DNA of 64,000 nt, taken from positions 4,153-68,152 of the forward strand of contig JADHZB010002063.1 in the NCBI GenBank assembly GCA_015657535.1, in the 5' to 3' direction. Below the pieces are notes generated by a model, which searched no databases, was not told the origin of the DNA, and saw nothing but the letters and a program-made list of their open reading frames with translations. This document shows positions 63,692 to 64,000 of the stretch, one piece after another. The first letter of the stretch is position 1, and every line of letters starts with the position of its first letter. Origin of the DNA: Nephromyces sp. MM_2019 (Eukaryota; Apicomplexa; Aconoidasida; Nephromycida). Position numbers and translations under genes: made by a program.

Positions 63692-64000
63692 ATAATTTTT
63701 GCTACTATTGAAGCACTCAAAACCCTATGCTCATGGTACTCTTTGATCTCGCTTTTTCTTTGATAAATTTGTTCCGCGTATGAATTGTTGAAATTGGAGT
63801 ACTCTAGGTACTGAATAGTGTGGGTGTGTTTAATCCGTGCAAAATGTGTGTGCTATGTAGCTTATGAGTGCTGGTGTGCGAGTTCAGGATGCTTTAAATG
63901 CTGAAAGTTTGGGCAAATACACTTTCTGTGATTCTGTGTGTTTTCTTGCGTTATCTCAGGTGCAAGTGTGTCGATTTTTTAGTATTTGCATAGTATTTGA
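63692..64000. other. Sequence after the last gene
   Basis: T-rich sequence with short GT tracts following the inferred stop of the pseudouridine synthase. Nothing further was recognised. Confidence 0.6.

Overview
This is intron-rich nuclear DNA of a protist, not prokaryotic sequence. All coding assignments below come from joining exons by hand at GT/AG sites, checking reading phase and family similarity. Introns are T-rich and often carry GT/CA tracts. The gene set and the Ran C-terminal half (EHAKAPE motif, as I recall from Plasmodium Ran) suggest an alveolate, probably an apicomplexan; a tunicate-associated form such as Cardiosporidium or Nephromyces is only a guess.

Layout. 218-4138 (-): branched-chain amino acid aminotransferase, 3' end cut off by the window start. 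10726-13356 (+): complete Ran GTPase, six exons. 17012-23637 (+): five-exon, 879-residue protein I do not recognise. 25780-30090 (+): tentative gene with an EGF-like module. 30868-32666 (-): unrecognised Ser/Pro/Lys-rich protein, 5' end unresolved. 37264-46304 (+): eleven-exon mitochondrial-carrier-family protein, 420 residues, with an assembly gap in one intron. 48943-50495 (-): SLC35B1-type nucleotide(-sugar) transporter, two exons. 54551-63691 (+): eleven-exon RluA-family RNA pseudouridine synthase (RPUSD2/Pus9 type), 499 residues. The genes are unrelated housekeeping genes plus three orphans; nothing indicates an operon or a shared pathway.

The window falls into three blocks by texture. 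About 1-15 kb and 38-64 kb are rich in GT/CA microsatellites and hold the recognisable conserved genes. About 15-38 kb is nearly free of such tracts and holds the genes I cannot identify. A palindrome, GTACGTAC, is concentrated between 45 and 58.2 kb. No rRNA, tRNA, mobile element, CRISPR array or defence-type system was found.
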